DNA of 64,000 nucleotides from positions 62,001-126,000 of the forward strand of contig NZ_JBDPLZ010000002.1 in assembly GCF_039871655.1 (NCBI RefSeq), in the 5' to 3' direction. The notes below the pieces were generated by a model, which did not search any database, was not told the origin of the DNA, and saw nothing but the letters and a program-made list of their open reading frames with translations. The translations under genes were made by a program, and so were the position numbers. Of the stretch, positions 57,133 to 64,000 are shown piece after piece (within the stretch, counting starts at the first letter, position 1; every line of letters starts with the position of its first letter). Source of the stretch: Actinocorallia sp039871655. Lineage in GTDB: Bacteria; Actinomycetota; Actinomycetes; Streptosporangiales; Streptosporangiaceae.

Positions 57133-58087
57133 AGTTGCGGATCCGCTCCCTGATCTGCTCCTCCTGGAGCACCAGGCGAGTGTGGACGATGGTCGGCTGC
57201 TCGTCCTCGGAGAGCCGGGAGGCGGGCGTCATCTCGTAGCTGATCTCCCCGTCGAAGACGATGAAGTCGAGCATGGCGCTGCGCCGGATGCCCGCGACCA
57301 CGGCGGCGGCGGGCTCGAGCATCTTGACCTGGATGCCGGCCTCTTTCTGCAACCGGTACATCTCCAGGAAATGAGGGTCCTCGGCCAGTTCGGTGCGGTC
57401 GATGATGAACACCCGCCGGATCCGGATCCCCCGGTCCACGCACTCCTTCTGGAGGTCCAGGTAGCGCTGGCCCGGATCGGTCCGCCAGAAGCCCCCGTCG
57501 AAGCCGGTGGCGCCGGCGTCGACCGTGCTCAGGCTGGTGGCGTCCAGGGTGTGCTGCACGTTCTGGGTCAGGGTCAGCAGCCAGTCCTGGTCCTCGCCCG
57601 GATAGGACACGGTGTCCCCGTCGCGGAGCCCCTTGAGGAACCCCGACATGCGGTTGATCTCGCCTTCGGCGAACTTGTGGATGATCGGGGAGGAGGTCCG
57701 CCTGATCTCGGCGGCGTACCGGACGAACTGGAGGATCAGTTCGGAGCGCAGCGCGGACGCCTCCACCAGGCTGAACAGTTCGGTGGCCTCGTTGACCTGG
57801 GAGAACTTCCGCTGCACCAGGGCGTCCAGATGGCCGTGGTGCTCGACCTGGCGGGCGTCCATGGCCCTGACCTGTTCGTCGAACTCCATGATGAACTGCA
57901 CGACCAGCACGACGCCGCCGATGAAGATCGCGATGATCAGCTCCCAGAGGAGCCCGTCCTCCTGATCCTTGGAGGTGGCCAGCGCGGTGAACAGAAAAGC
58001 GATCCCACCGCTGAACACGGCGACCAGAATTTTAAGGAGAATCCGCGGGAGCTCGAAACGGTGCTGATCGCGGGAGGGGTGACTCAT
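57053..58087 (-). CDS. Two-pass membrane protein at the end of the SCO2521-2525 operon
   Basis: The 344-residue protein has two membrane helices (about 16-40 and 47-67: LLKILVAVFSGGIAFLFTAL, LIIAIFIGGVVLVVQFIMEF). A predicted helical stretch follows, and then a cytoplasmic alpha/beta domain (FWRTDPGQRYLDLQKECVDR, IRRVFIIDRTELAEDP, LDFIVFDGEISYEMTP) that resembles signalling or PLD-like folds but is not one I can name. Its start overlaps the SCO2521-family gene end by 56 nt, which argues for co-translation. The 3' end overlaps the convergent oxidase. Confidence 0.75.
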   Translation of the reverse strand: MSHPSRDQHRFELPRILLKILVAVFSGGIAFLFTALATSKDQEDGLLWELIIAIFIGGVVLVVQFIMEFDEQVRAMDARQVEHHGHLDALVQRKFSQVNEATELFSLVEASALRSELILQFVRYAAEIRRTSSPIIHKFAEGEINRMSGFLKGLRDGDTVSYPGEDQDWLLTLTQNVQHTLDATSLSTVDAGATGFDGGFWRTDPGQRYLDLQKECVDRGIRIRRVFIIDRTELAEDPHFLEMYRLQKEAGIQVKMLEPAAAVVAGIRRSAMLDFIVFDGEISYEMTPASRLSEDEQPTIVHTRLVLQEEQIRERIRNFNVLWAAAREIDSRSERDGTAPGHRA

Positions 58088-59069
58088 GCTTTTCAGTCCC
58101 GTTTTCCAGGGAACCCAACATGGTCAGTAGTGTTCCCAAGGCCAGTTGGTCGCGTATCCGATTTACAGACATTTCCCACTGTTGCTTGAATCCGAGACGC
58201 TTGTCAAGGCTGTCCCAGAATGGCATAAATTCCTCGGGAACCCGGGCCCCCGGCCACCAGAGATGAAGGAGGTGGTCGACGGTGGGACGGATCCGGTTCG
58301 TCACACGGGTCCAGTCGTCCTGGCCGAAACCGGCCCGGTCGATCAGGGTGAGCAGGGTGCTGAGCAGCCAGTCGTGGAGCGCGAGGTCCTCGCAGAAATC
58401 CAGGACGGTGCCGAGCGAGGCCGTGTTCGCGGCCAACCTCAGCGTACGCAGTTCATCGTTCACGATGACGAATGTGAGACGGCCGGATTCGGCCGCTCCC
58501 TCGGAAGGAGGCGTTTCAAAAGCCCAGTGCAGCGTGGTCCGGGGAGCGGCGAACGGACGTTTTCCATCGAGTAGCCGAGAGGCCTGAACCAGGTCCATCG
58601 CCCGATCGGCGATGATTGTGGTTTCGATCCCCCGGAATCCTCGATCATCCGCGGTGAATCCGTCGGCGATATCTTGGAAATTGGGCTTTCCGATGGCCTC
58701 GACCACTCCGGGACGCGCCAGGTAATGGGACCAGGGCTGCCGGTAGGAGCGTTCGGCCCGCACGACGGTCGTGTGCGCGGAGGACTGCAGGATCCGGCCC
58801 CCGGTGATCGTCGCCCGGGAGGCCAGCGTCCCGACGCCTCGAACACGCGAGCCGTTGCGCGACGGAAGAGGGCAGTCGACCCCCGTCAGCAGTTCCGGAG
58901 AGACCGCATAAGCCCGGGGACGTGCCGACCACGCCACGTGTTCACTGGGAACCAGCCTCAGCAGCCGGATCGCGAGCTCCCGGGAGACGGCCGAGGAATG
59001 CCGCAGCAGCCCGGTCCGGACGGTGCCGACGGTCAGCCGCGGGGGCTCAGAGTGCGTCCGAGAAGACAT
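58032..59069 (-). CDS. SCO2521-family protein
   Basis: The 345-residue cytoplasmic protein has LTVGTVRTGLLRHSSAVSRE near the start, SRATITGGRILQSSAHTTVV, LVQASRLLDGKRPFAAPRTT and a C-terminal helical half (WTRVTNRIRPTVDHLLHLWW, PEEFMPFWDSLDKRLGF). Order, strand and sequence identify it as the SCO2521 family of Streptomyces, whose function is unknown. No catalytic motif is evident. It overlaps both neighbours (23 nt with SCO2522-type, 56 nt with the membrane gene). Confidence 0.8.
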   Translation of the reverse strand: MSSRTHSEPPRLTVGTVRTGLLRHSSAVSRELAIRLLRLVPSEHVAWSARPRAYAVSPELLTGVDCPLPSRNGSRVRGVGTLASRATITGGRILQSSAHTTVVRAERSYRQPWSHYLARPGVVEAIGKPNFQDIADGFTADDRGFRGIETTIIADRAMDLVQASRLLDGKRPFAAPRTTLHWAFETPPSEGAAESGRLTFVIVNDELRTLRLAANTASLGTVLDFCEDLALHDWLLSTLLTLIDRAGFGQDDWTRVTNRIRPTVDHLLHLWWPGARVPEEFMPFWDSLDKRLGFKQQWEMSVNRIRDQLALGTLLTMLGSLENGTEKHESPLPRSAPFRAPADSP

Positions 59070-60015
59070 GAGAGATCCTCGTCACGAGTTCGGGGGGCAA
59101 CTCGATCTTCTCCTCCCGGGCACGGCGCTCGGTGAGCTCGCGTACCGCCGGATCGAGCGAGATCTGGCTGAGGATCACCCGGACCGCGGCCTCGGTCGGT
59201 AGGAAGCGCGTGTCCAGGAAGGTGTAGGTGCGGAAGGCACAGAACGGTTGTGCCCGCGGATTGACCTTGACCACGGGGGGAAGGTCGGACCAATCACGAG
59301 GGTAGGGCCTGCCCTCGTCCCACGGTTCGGGAGTCACCAGCGGGCTGCCCTGGTCGCGCAGCACCCCCAGCCGCAGCAGCTGCCAGACGGCGGCCAGATA
59401 GGCGCAGGACCAGACCCGTTTCCCCGTGTGCTCGTGCCACAGCTCGACGTCCACATAGATGGAGTGCATCCTGGCGCCGTTCTCCCGGGGAGGACTCCAG
59501 GGCCGCAGTCCGGTCATCGCCTCGTTGATGTCGCTGTGGTGCTCCCGCTCCCCGTTGGACAGCCAGCCGGTCTCCAGGGTCGGCGGCCGGGAGCCGTCGG
59601 TGCCGGGCGGCGGGTCGCTCACCAGCCGTCCGAGCGCGATCTCGGCGGGGGAGATCGCACCGGTGTGCGCGCAGCCGGACTCCCGGGCGACGTAGTCGAC
59701 GGTGACGCCCGCCTCGGCCGCGGCCGCGAGCAGTTCGGGGATCAGCTCGGCGGGCTCGCGCAACTGGCTGAAGTAGTCGTCGATCAGGAAGCAGGTGCTG
59801 ATCCTCGGCCGGCCGCCCCACCGGGCCGAGGCCCGTTCCCGGAGCTCCTCGAAGAGCGGCCGGACGCGTCCGAAGTGCTCGGTGAGCACCCCGGGCCCCC
59901 GGCCGAAGTCCTCCATGTACAGATGGCCGAGTTCCACCGACAGGTGGGACAGCGGGACCGAGGCGATCCGGGGCCGGGCGGTGACCACCTCGAAGTCGGT
60001 ATCGGGAACCTTCAC
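59047..60015 (-). CDS. SCO2522-family protein
   Basis: GTG 60015 overlaps the ATPase stop (GTGA); the longer frame is a shadow of that gene. The 322-residue protein contains VPLSHLSVELGHLYMEDFGR, ISTCFLIDDYFSQLREPAEL, VTVDYVARESGCAHTGAISP and a C-terminal part with FCAFRTYTFLDTRFLPTEAA. FLIDDYF plus LIPELLAAAAEAGV read like an alpha/beta domain. It belongs to the uncharacterised SCO2522 family by sequence character and gene order. Confidence 0.8.
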   Translation of the reverse strand: MKVPDTDFEVVTARPRIASVPLSHLSVELGHLYMEDFGRGPGVLTEHFGRVRPLFEELRERASARWGGRPRISTCFLIDDYFSQLREPAELIPELLAAAAEAGVTVDYVARESGCAHTGAISPAEIALGRLVSDPPPGTDGSRPPTLETGWLSNGEREHHSDINEAMTGLRPWSPPRENGARMHSIYVDVELWHEHTGKRVWSCAYLAAVWQLLRLGVLRDQGSPLVTPEPWDEGRPYPRDWSDLPPVVKVNPRAQPFCAFRTYTFLDTRFLPTEAAVRVILSQISLDPAVRELTERRAREEKIELPPELVTRISHVFSDAL

Positions 60016-60926
60016 AGTCTGGCCCACGCCTTCTCGCCGAGGACCGCTTCGGCCAGTTCCTCGAAGGCGTCGACCGTCTGCTGGTTGGCGATGCCGTTCC
60101 AGACGTCCTCGTCGGAGATCAGCTGCTCCCGCCACTGCAGGACCGGATCGAGAGGCACCGTCGCGATCGCCATGCTGCGGCCGAGGCCGGCCAGCCTGGC
60201 CCGCTCCTTGAGGTCCTCGTTGATCCGGCGCAGCCAGGTCTCCTGGGTGGAGCGCAGCGCCGCGACACCGGGCCCGGACGGGTCGACGAACGCGGTGCGC
60301 ACGAAACGGATCCGGTCCAGGAGTTCGTCGCGGTCGTGCCCGCGCTCGGCTCCGGCCGCCAGTAGCCCGCGCCTGCCGTAGACCAGGCTCGCGGCCGAGC
60401 TGACATGCTGGCGCGTCCAGCGGTGGTAGACCAGCCAGCGCACCCCCATCTCCTTGATCTGGGGCAGGGCGGTGGCGGTGAGCACCATCTCGGCCGCGTG
60501 GGACCGGCCCGCGCTGAGGTCCATCAGCACCAGGTCGAACTCCTCCTGCAGCCGGATGAGCAGCTTCACGCAGCGCTCGACCACCTCGGCGTTCATGGAG
60601 AACTCGCCGCCGCTCAGGTCGCCGGGCAGCAGGACCAGCCGGCCGGCTCCGGGCGGGCGCGACAACTGCCCGGACCTCTCTGACTCGGTCCAGACGTCCA
60701 CCCGGTGCGGTTCGGCCCGCACTCCCTGGAGGTAGGAGTGCAGCCCCCCGTCCGCGGTGCCGTGCGTGACGTTCTCCACGTTGAAGATCGCGCCTGAGGT
60801 GGGGGAGCCGAAGTCGAAGTCCAGGTAGCAGACGTCACTGCCGCGCAGCGCCCGCCGGTAGGCCACGTTGCAGGTGGTGACGGAACGGCCGGTGCCGCCC
60901 TTGTCGGAGGTGGCGATGATCAGCAC
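60012..60926 (-). CDS. SCO2523-family variant P-loop (ParA/MinD-like) protein
   Basis: The 304-residue protein is related to ParA/MinD/SIMIBI ATPases. The deviant Walker A reads ATSDKGGTGRSVTTCN (about 5-20), in which the usual GK is GR, so the phosphate-contacting lysine is missing. The signature lysine near the start (DKGG) remains. YLDFDFGSPTSGAIF is the switch I region and FDLVLMDLSAGRSHAAEM the Walker B region. It may bind nucleotide without normal hydrolysis. It lies 1 bp after the 620-residue gene and overlaps the next. Confidence 0.85.
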   Translation of the reverse strand: MLIIATSDKGGTGRSVTTCNVAYRRALRGSDVCYLDFDFGSPTSGAIFNVENVTHGTADGGLHSYLQGVRAEPHRVDVWTESERSGQLSRPPGAGRLVLLPGDLSGGEFSMNAEVVERCVKLLIRLQEEFDLVLMDLSAGRSHAAEMVLTATALPQIKEMGVRWLVYHRWTRQHVSSAASLVYGRRGLLAAGAERGHDRDELLDRIRFVRTAFVDPSGPGVAALRSTQETWLRRINEDLKERARLAGLGRSMAIATVPLDPVLQWREQLISDEDVWNGIANQQTVDAFEELAEAVLGEKAWARL

Positions 60927-60927
60927 G

Positions 60928-62790
60928 TCAGACGACCCCCCGGTCGGCGACGGTGTGCCGGTCCGCGTCCTTGCGCGCGAGTTCCTGCTGGTCCAGGAAG
61001 CGCAGCACCTCCATGGCGATCGACACGGAGGTGCCAGGACGGTCGGAGAGCACCTCGCGGGCCCGGATCAGGCTCCTGCGCGCCCTCTCCAGCTCCGACC
61101 GGAGCCCCCCGCCCTCCGCGGCGAGCCCTTTGAGCACCTCGTAGTCGTACAGGCGGTCGGCCTCGTTGAGCAGGTCGCGGGCGTGCTCGAACAGCCGCGG
61201 ACTCTGCAGGGTCGAAGAGGAGACCAGCTCGGTCGCCACCACCATGCACTCGATGACGCGCTCGGTGAGGTACCAGGACGGCAGATGGCCGTTCTCGTCG
61301 GGCTCCAGCTGGGGATAGACGTTCCTGGGCTGGTCCCACAGTCCCTGGCTCGGACCGGAGTTGATCTGCCGGAGCATCAGGTGGTCCCACACCTGGTCGC
61401 TGAGCGAGATGAGCTTGTCCTGCAGACTGACGTTGCGGGCGAGGTCGGCCAGCCGGAGGGCACGCTTGAGCAGCAGGGCGGAGTAGTCGTAGACCTGCCA
61501 GAGCAGCGGGGGGCCGCCGGCCTCGTCGGCGCCGATCAGGCCGATCCTGGTGCCGGGGGAGTGGAAGCGCACCCCCCAGTCGCCGGAGGTGGCGCGGCGG
61601 GTGATCCGGCCGCGCTGGGCGAGCTCCTCCAGGACGGCGCTGAGCCGCCGGATCCGGTCGTCAGGGGCCTGGGAGCTCTCCAGCTCCTGGACGACCATCG
61701 AGGTGATCAGGAGGCTGTAGTAGTCCGACTCCTTGCTGTCGGTGGTCCTCCAGGGGATGTCCTCCAGCGGCCAGCGGCGGTCGCCGAAGGTCGCGATGGC
61801 GGACCAGTAGTTCTGGGTGAGCTGCCAGCGCAGGCGCAGCGCCTGCGCGAGCCGTTGCTGCTCCTCGTCCAGCAGGCGCAGCACGACGGTGCGGGGCGAG
61901 AAGAGGTCGGCGATGCCGTCCAGGGCGTTCACCGTGAAGTACAGGAAGGGCGCGTCCTGGGCGTACCCCTCGGGCTGGCGGCCGACGTCCGCCGGGGTGT
62001 CGATCGGCGGGGCGTCCTTCACCACCCCCCAGCTCCAGCCCACCTCGAAGAGCAGCCGGGTGTTCTCCAGCTTTCCGGTCTGCCCCGAGCCGATGGTGAA
62101 GTCCCGGACGGAGGCGCGGACCTCGCGCAGGGCGTACTGGAGGTCGTCGGTCACCTGCGTCACGGAGCCGCCCGCCTGGTTGACGCTGCGCAGCAGGTTC
62201 CGGCCCTGCGGAGAGTCCGGAGGGAACGCGTTGACCGTGAAGCTGCGCAGCAGGCCCACCATCGCCGCGGTGAGCCGTTTGCTGGCCTGCTGCTCCAGCG
62301 ATTCCAGCCGGACGATCCGGCCGGGGTCGCGGACCACGCCGCGGAAGGTCCGCAGGAAGCCGATGGTGTAGAGCATCAGCGAGACGGACATGGAGAAGGA
62401 GTCCACCACGTCGAGCGTCAGCTGGGCCGAGGTGGGGTCCTTGCCCTCCTCCGCGCTGTGGAAGTAGCTGCCGCCGCCGAACAGCGGTGTCCCGTCCTCG
62501 GTGGTGTAGGTCTCCAGGTACTCGGCGACGAGGTCGACGATCATCTGGGGGATGACCTCGCTGCCCAGCCCGGCCAGGGAGAGCGCCACGTCCTCGGAGG
62601 TCTCGTCCGGCAGGTCGACCTTGAAGTAGGGCAGGACCGAGGCCGGATACATGATGCAGAGCAGTTGTTCGGCGTCGCTGATGGAGTTGGGCTGCACCCT
62701 GCCGCCCCACGACCACTTCCCGTCCTGCATCGCCGACCGTACGAGTGCTGTCCAGATGTCGATGATCTGCTGGCGCGGCTGAATCTTCAT
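60928..62790 (-). CDS. SCO2524-family protein
   Basis: The 620-residue protein is cytoplasmic and largely helical by composition. Recognisable stretches are QQIIDIWTALVRSAMQDGKW, AEQLLCIMYPASVLPYFKVD, VTDDLQYALREVRASVRDFT and YDYSALLLKRALRLADLARN. It has no signal, membrane segment or nucleotide motif that I can see. A helical repeat or scaffold role for the operon's ATPase is conjecture. It starts 3 nt after the methyltransferase stop. Confidence 0.82.
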   Translation of the reverse strand: MKIQPRQQIIDIWTALVRSAMQDGKWSWGGRVQPNSISDAEQLLCIMYPASVLPYFKVDLPDETSEDVALSLAGLGSEVIPQMIVDLVAEYLETYTTEDGTPLFGGGSYFHSAEEGKDPTSAQLTLDVVDSFSMSVSLMLYTIGFLRTFRGVVRDPGRIVRLESLEQQASKRLTAAMVGLLRSFTVNAFPPDSPQGRNLLRSVNQAGGSVTQVTDDLQYALREVRASVRDFTIGSGQTGKLENTRLLFEVGWSWGVVKDAPPIDTPADVGRQPEGYAQDAPFLYFTVNALDGIADLFSPRTVVLRLLDEEQQRLAQALRLRWQLTQNYWSAIATFGDRRWPLEDIPWRTTDSKESDYYSLLITSMVVQELESSQAPDDRIRRLSAVLEELAQRGRITRRATSGDWGVRFHSPGTRIGLIGADEAGGPPLLWQVYDYSALLLKRALRLADLARNVSLQDKLISLSDQVWDHLMLRQINSGPSQGLWDQPRNVYPQLEPDENGHLPSWYLTERVIECMVVATELVSSSTLQSPRLFEHARDLLNEADRLYDYEVLKGLAAEGGGLRSELERARRSLIRAREVLSDRPGTSVSIAMEVLRFLDQQELARKDADRHTVADRGVV

Positions 62791-62793
62791 TCG

Positions 62794-63564
62794 TCAGGTC
62801 TCTGTTTCGGTGTCGTCCTGTCGTTTCCGGCCACAGGCCAGGATCATTCCGGTGTATCCGTGACGCAGGGGGTGGGCCCCGACGCTCTCGAAGGCGAACC
62901 GGAGATCGTCCTCGACGAGGCCTTTCAGACAGTCCCGAATGTCGTTGTCGGTGATGGCGACCGCGGGGAAGAGGCGCCCGTCGACCTTGTACCCCTGGGA
63001 GTTCTCCATGAAGCCGGCCGCGAACGGAGCTCCTGGAACGAGGCTGCCGATGAAACGGCGCAGTCCCTCGCGGAACTCCTCCACATCTGCGGAGATGGAT
63101 TCCGCGACGAAGAACATCGTGCCTATTTCCCATTTGTTACGGGGAAGGTCGAAGATACTGCCCGGCTCGACCACCGCCCGCTCGGCGAGGGCGCCCACCG
63201 GATCGCCCACCTCGGGATAGCGCTCTTTCACGGCCAGTTCCCGCCAGAAGGGCTCCCAGACCGGGGTGTAGCCGCGGATCTCCCGCTCCAGCCACCTCCG
63301 GTTGGCCTCGGAGCGCTCGATGAGCGTGATCTCCCGGCAGAAGGGGAGCATGGCCAGCGCGGGATAGAGATTGGTGCCGGAGCCCACGTCGACGCCCCGG
63401 AGCGCGTTCCGTCCGCCCAGTTGTTCGAGAAAGAAATCGCCGATGGTCGAAACGAAACGGATATCGTCTTTCCTGGCCTCGGCATAATTGTGCTTGAGGT
63501 AGGATTCCGGGTTGAACTCGTCCCAGTCGAAGTTCGAGTTCCTGCCCAGGCCGGGTTGTGTCAT
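62794..63564 (-). CDS. SCO2525-family SAM-dependent methyltransferase
   Basis: The start is not settled: ATG 63564, ATG 63582 or TTG 63618 are in frame and none has a clear ribosome-binding site. From 63564 the 256-residue protein reads FDWDEFNPESYLKHNYAEAR, then the SAM motif LRGVDVGSGTNLYPALAML, EITLIERSEANRRWLEREI with the acidic ribose ligand, and MFFVAESISADVEEFREGL. This is the NNMT/PNMT/TEMT-like fold, which methylates small amines or related groups. It is the first gene of the operon. Confidence 0.85.
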   Translation of the reverse strand: MTQPGLGRNSNFDWDEFNPESYLKHNYAEARKDDIRFVSTIGDFFLEQLGGRNALRGVDVGSGTNLYPALAMLPFCREITLIERSEANRRWLEREIRGYTPVWEPFWRELAVKERYPEVGDPVGALAERAVVEPGSIFDLPRNKWEIGTMFFVAESISADVEEFREGLRRFIGSLVPGAPFAAGFMENSQGYKVDGRLFPAVAITDNDIRDCLKGLVEDDLRFAFESVGAHPLRHGYTGMILACGRKRQDDTETET

Positions 63565-63618
63565 GGACGGATCGTAACCCATCACGAGGAGCCGTGCGGC
63601 GTTATCGGACGCGTCCAA

Positions 63619-63894
63619 AAAGGCGGTTTCGGGTGTCTCAAGTCCATATCGACATCGACCTGGCTTCTCTTGGCGTGGGCACCGTTCCCGTATCGGTCAT
63701 TCTCACATAACTTAGACGCAACGGAAAGTGCGCCGGATGCCTCGGGTTCGGCTCTCCGCGGCGGTACGCCGCTCGCCGCGGCTCCGGGAAGCGGTCATGC
63801 AATCCTGTGCCACTCCGAAATTCGGGAGTTCGGCGACAGGTGATGTGTTAACTCGACAAATAAGGCGTTTTTCCCCCGAAAAACCAAGGAAACG
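63619..63894. promoter_or_regulatory. Promoter region of the SCO2525-2521 operon
   Basis: The 276-bp gap lies between the methyltransferase start and the end of the next minus-strand gene. It contains AT-rich stretches (ATAACTTAG at about 63708-63716) and a GC-rich inverted-repeat block around 63757-63781, either of which could be regulatory. No specific operator can be named. Confidence 0.35.
63867..63884 (-). terminator. Hairpin after the partial gene at the right edge
   Basis: GTTTTT (63867-63872) and AAAAAC (63879-63884) are inverted arms around CCCCCG, 10 nt beyond the stop of the minus-strand gene at 63895. A short stem with A/T runs on both sides, as in weak intrinsic terminators. Confidence 0.4.
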
Positions 63895-64000
63895 TCAGTG
63901 TCGGTAGGGGGCCAGGGCCTGCCAGGCGGGGTCGGGGCGGGAGTCGACCTTGGCGCGGCCCTCGGGCCAGGAGGCGGCGAACTGGTCGAGTTCGGAGATG
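63895..64000 (-). CDS. C-terminal end of an unidentified gene (partial)
   Basis: Reading the minus strand in from the right edge, 35 codons are open and end in TGA at 63897-63895. The visible C-terminus is ELDQFAASWPEGRAKVDSRP followed by DPAWQALAPYRH. The codon pattern is typical of the genome, so it is very likely coding. The family is not identifiable from this tail. Confidence 0.6.
   Translation of the reverse strand, partial: ISELDQFAASWPEGRAKVDSRPDPAWQALAPYRH

Noticed and set aside
63757..63781. GC-rich inverted repeat upstream of the SCO2525-type gene as a terminator or riboswitch
   Set aside because: Composition alone produces such repeats in this genome; there is no T-run, conserved core or placement that supports a specific element.
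60868..63843. Open frame of 991 codons on the plus strand
   Set aside because: Antisense shadow of the SCO2524/2525-type genes, with biased composition and no domain.
1..64000. CRISPR arrays, tandem repeats, phage structural genes or polyketide/nonribosomal peptide genes
   Set aside because: No regularly spaced direct repeats and no signature domains of these types were seen on either strand.

Overview
The window is high-GC, densely packed DNA with many GTG/TTG starts, overlapping stop/start codons (GTGA, ATGA, TGATG), and actinomycete-specific families: a DUF397 protein with a DUF5753 XRE regulator and an RsbW-like ATPase, a SigE-family sigma factor, a KstR-type operator, an actinobacterial acyl-ACP desaturase and the SCO2521-SCO2525 cluster. 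It looks like chromosomal DNA of a filamentous actinomycete; Streptosporangiales/Thermomonosporaceae is an inference from gene content, not shown by any marker gene.

Layout. 0-4.1 kb: a small secreted protein, a divergent epimerase/GlxA-type regulator pair and a BtrH-like protein. 4.2-8.5 kb: an accessory patch. It begins at the 3' half of a tRNA gene with its terminator (an attachment-site-like scar). It then has a YefM/YoeB-like toxin-antitoxin pair with a twin TGTACA operator, fragments, a decayed IS256-family transposase and a WhiJ-like trio (DUF397, XRE-DUF5753, HATPase). 8.5-15.8 kb: miscellaneous metabolism and transport, including a dehydrogenase-RidA fusion that looks like a deletion scar, and a short-chain dehydrogenase behind a perfect KstR box.

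15.8-29 kb: a purine-degradation operon of twelve translationally coupled minus-strand genes, with a divergent PucR regulator. The genes are OHCU decarboxylase, HIU hydrolase, uricase, the xanthine dehydrogenase FAD, 2Fe-2S and molybdenum subunits (with an 8-oxoguanine/guanine deaminase inside), a DUF6986 aldolase-like protein, allantoinase, allantoicase, a MobA-like transferase and XdhC. The route runs from guanine/xanthine to ureidoglycolate; no recognised ureidoglycolate lyase is present.

29-38.3 kb: a second copy of the small secreted family, then an eight-gene minus-strand surface-polysaccharide operon (three family-2 glycosyltransferases, a CelD-like acyltransferase, a polysaccharide deacetylase, a flippase, a large polytopic protein and a small membrane protein). 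One glycosyltransferase carries an in-frame palindromic insertion. 38.5-47.6 kb: trehalose synthase; a SigE-family sigma factor with a membrane partner and a lipoprotein that share one extracytoplasmic domain; a SNF2 helicase coupled to a SWIM protein; an SDR. 47.8-55.8 kb: acyl-ACP desaturase, a membrane Ser/Thr kinase, etfBA, a TetR-MFS pair and a cysteine desulfurase.

55.9-63.9 kb: an FAD oxidase facing a six-gene minus-strand operon made of the SCO2525, 2524, 2523, 2522 and 2521 families plus a two-pass membrane protein. The ATPase has a variant P-loop in which the signature lysine is arginine. This conserved cluster has no known function and is the best candidate for an undescribed system here. 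No CRISPR array, rRNA operon, complete tRNA, prophage structural gene or biosynthetic megasynthase was seen.
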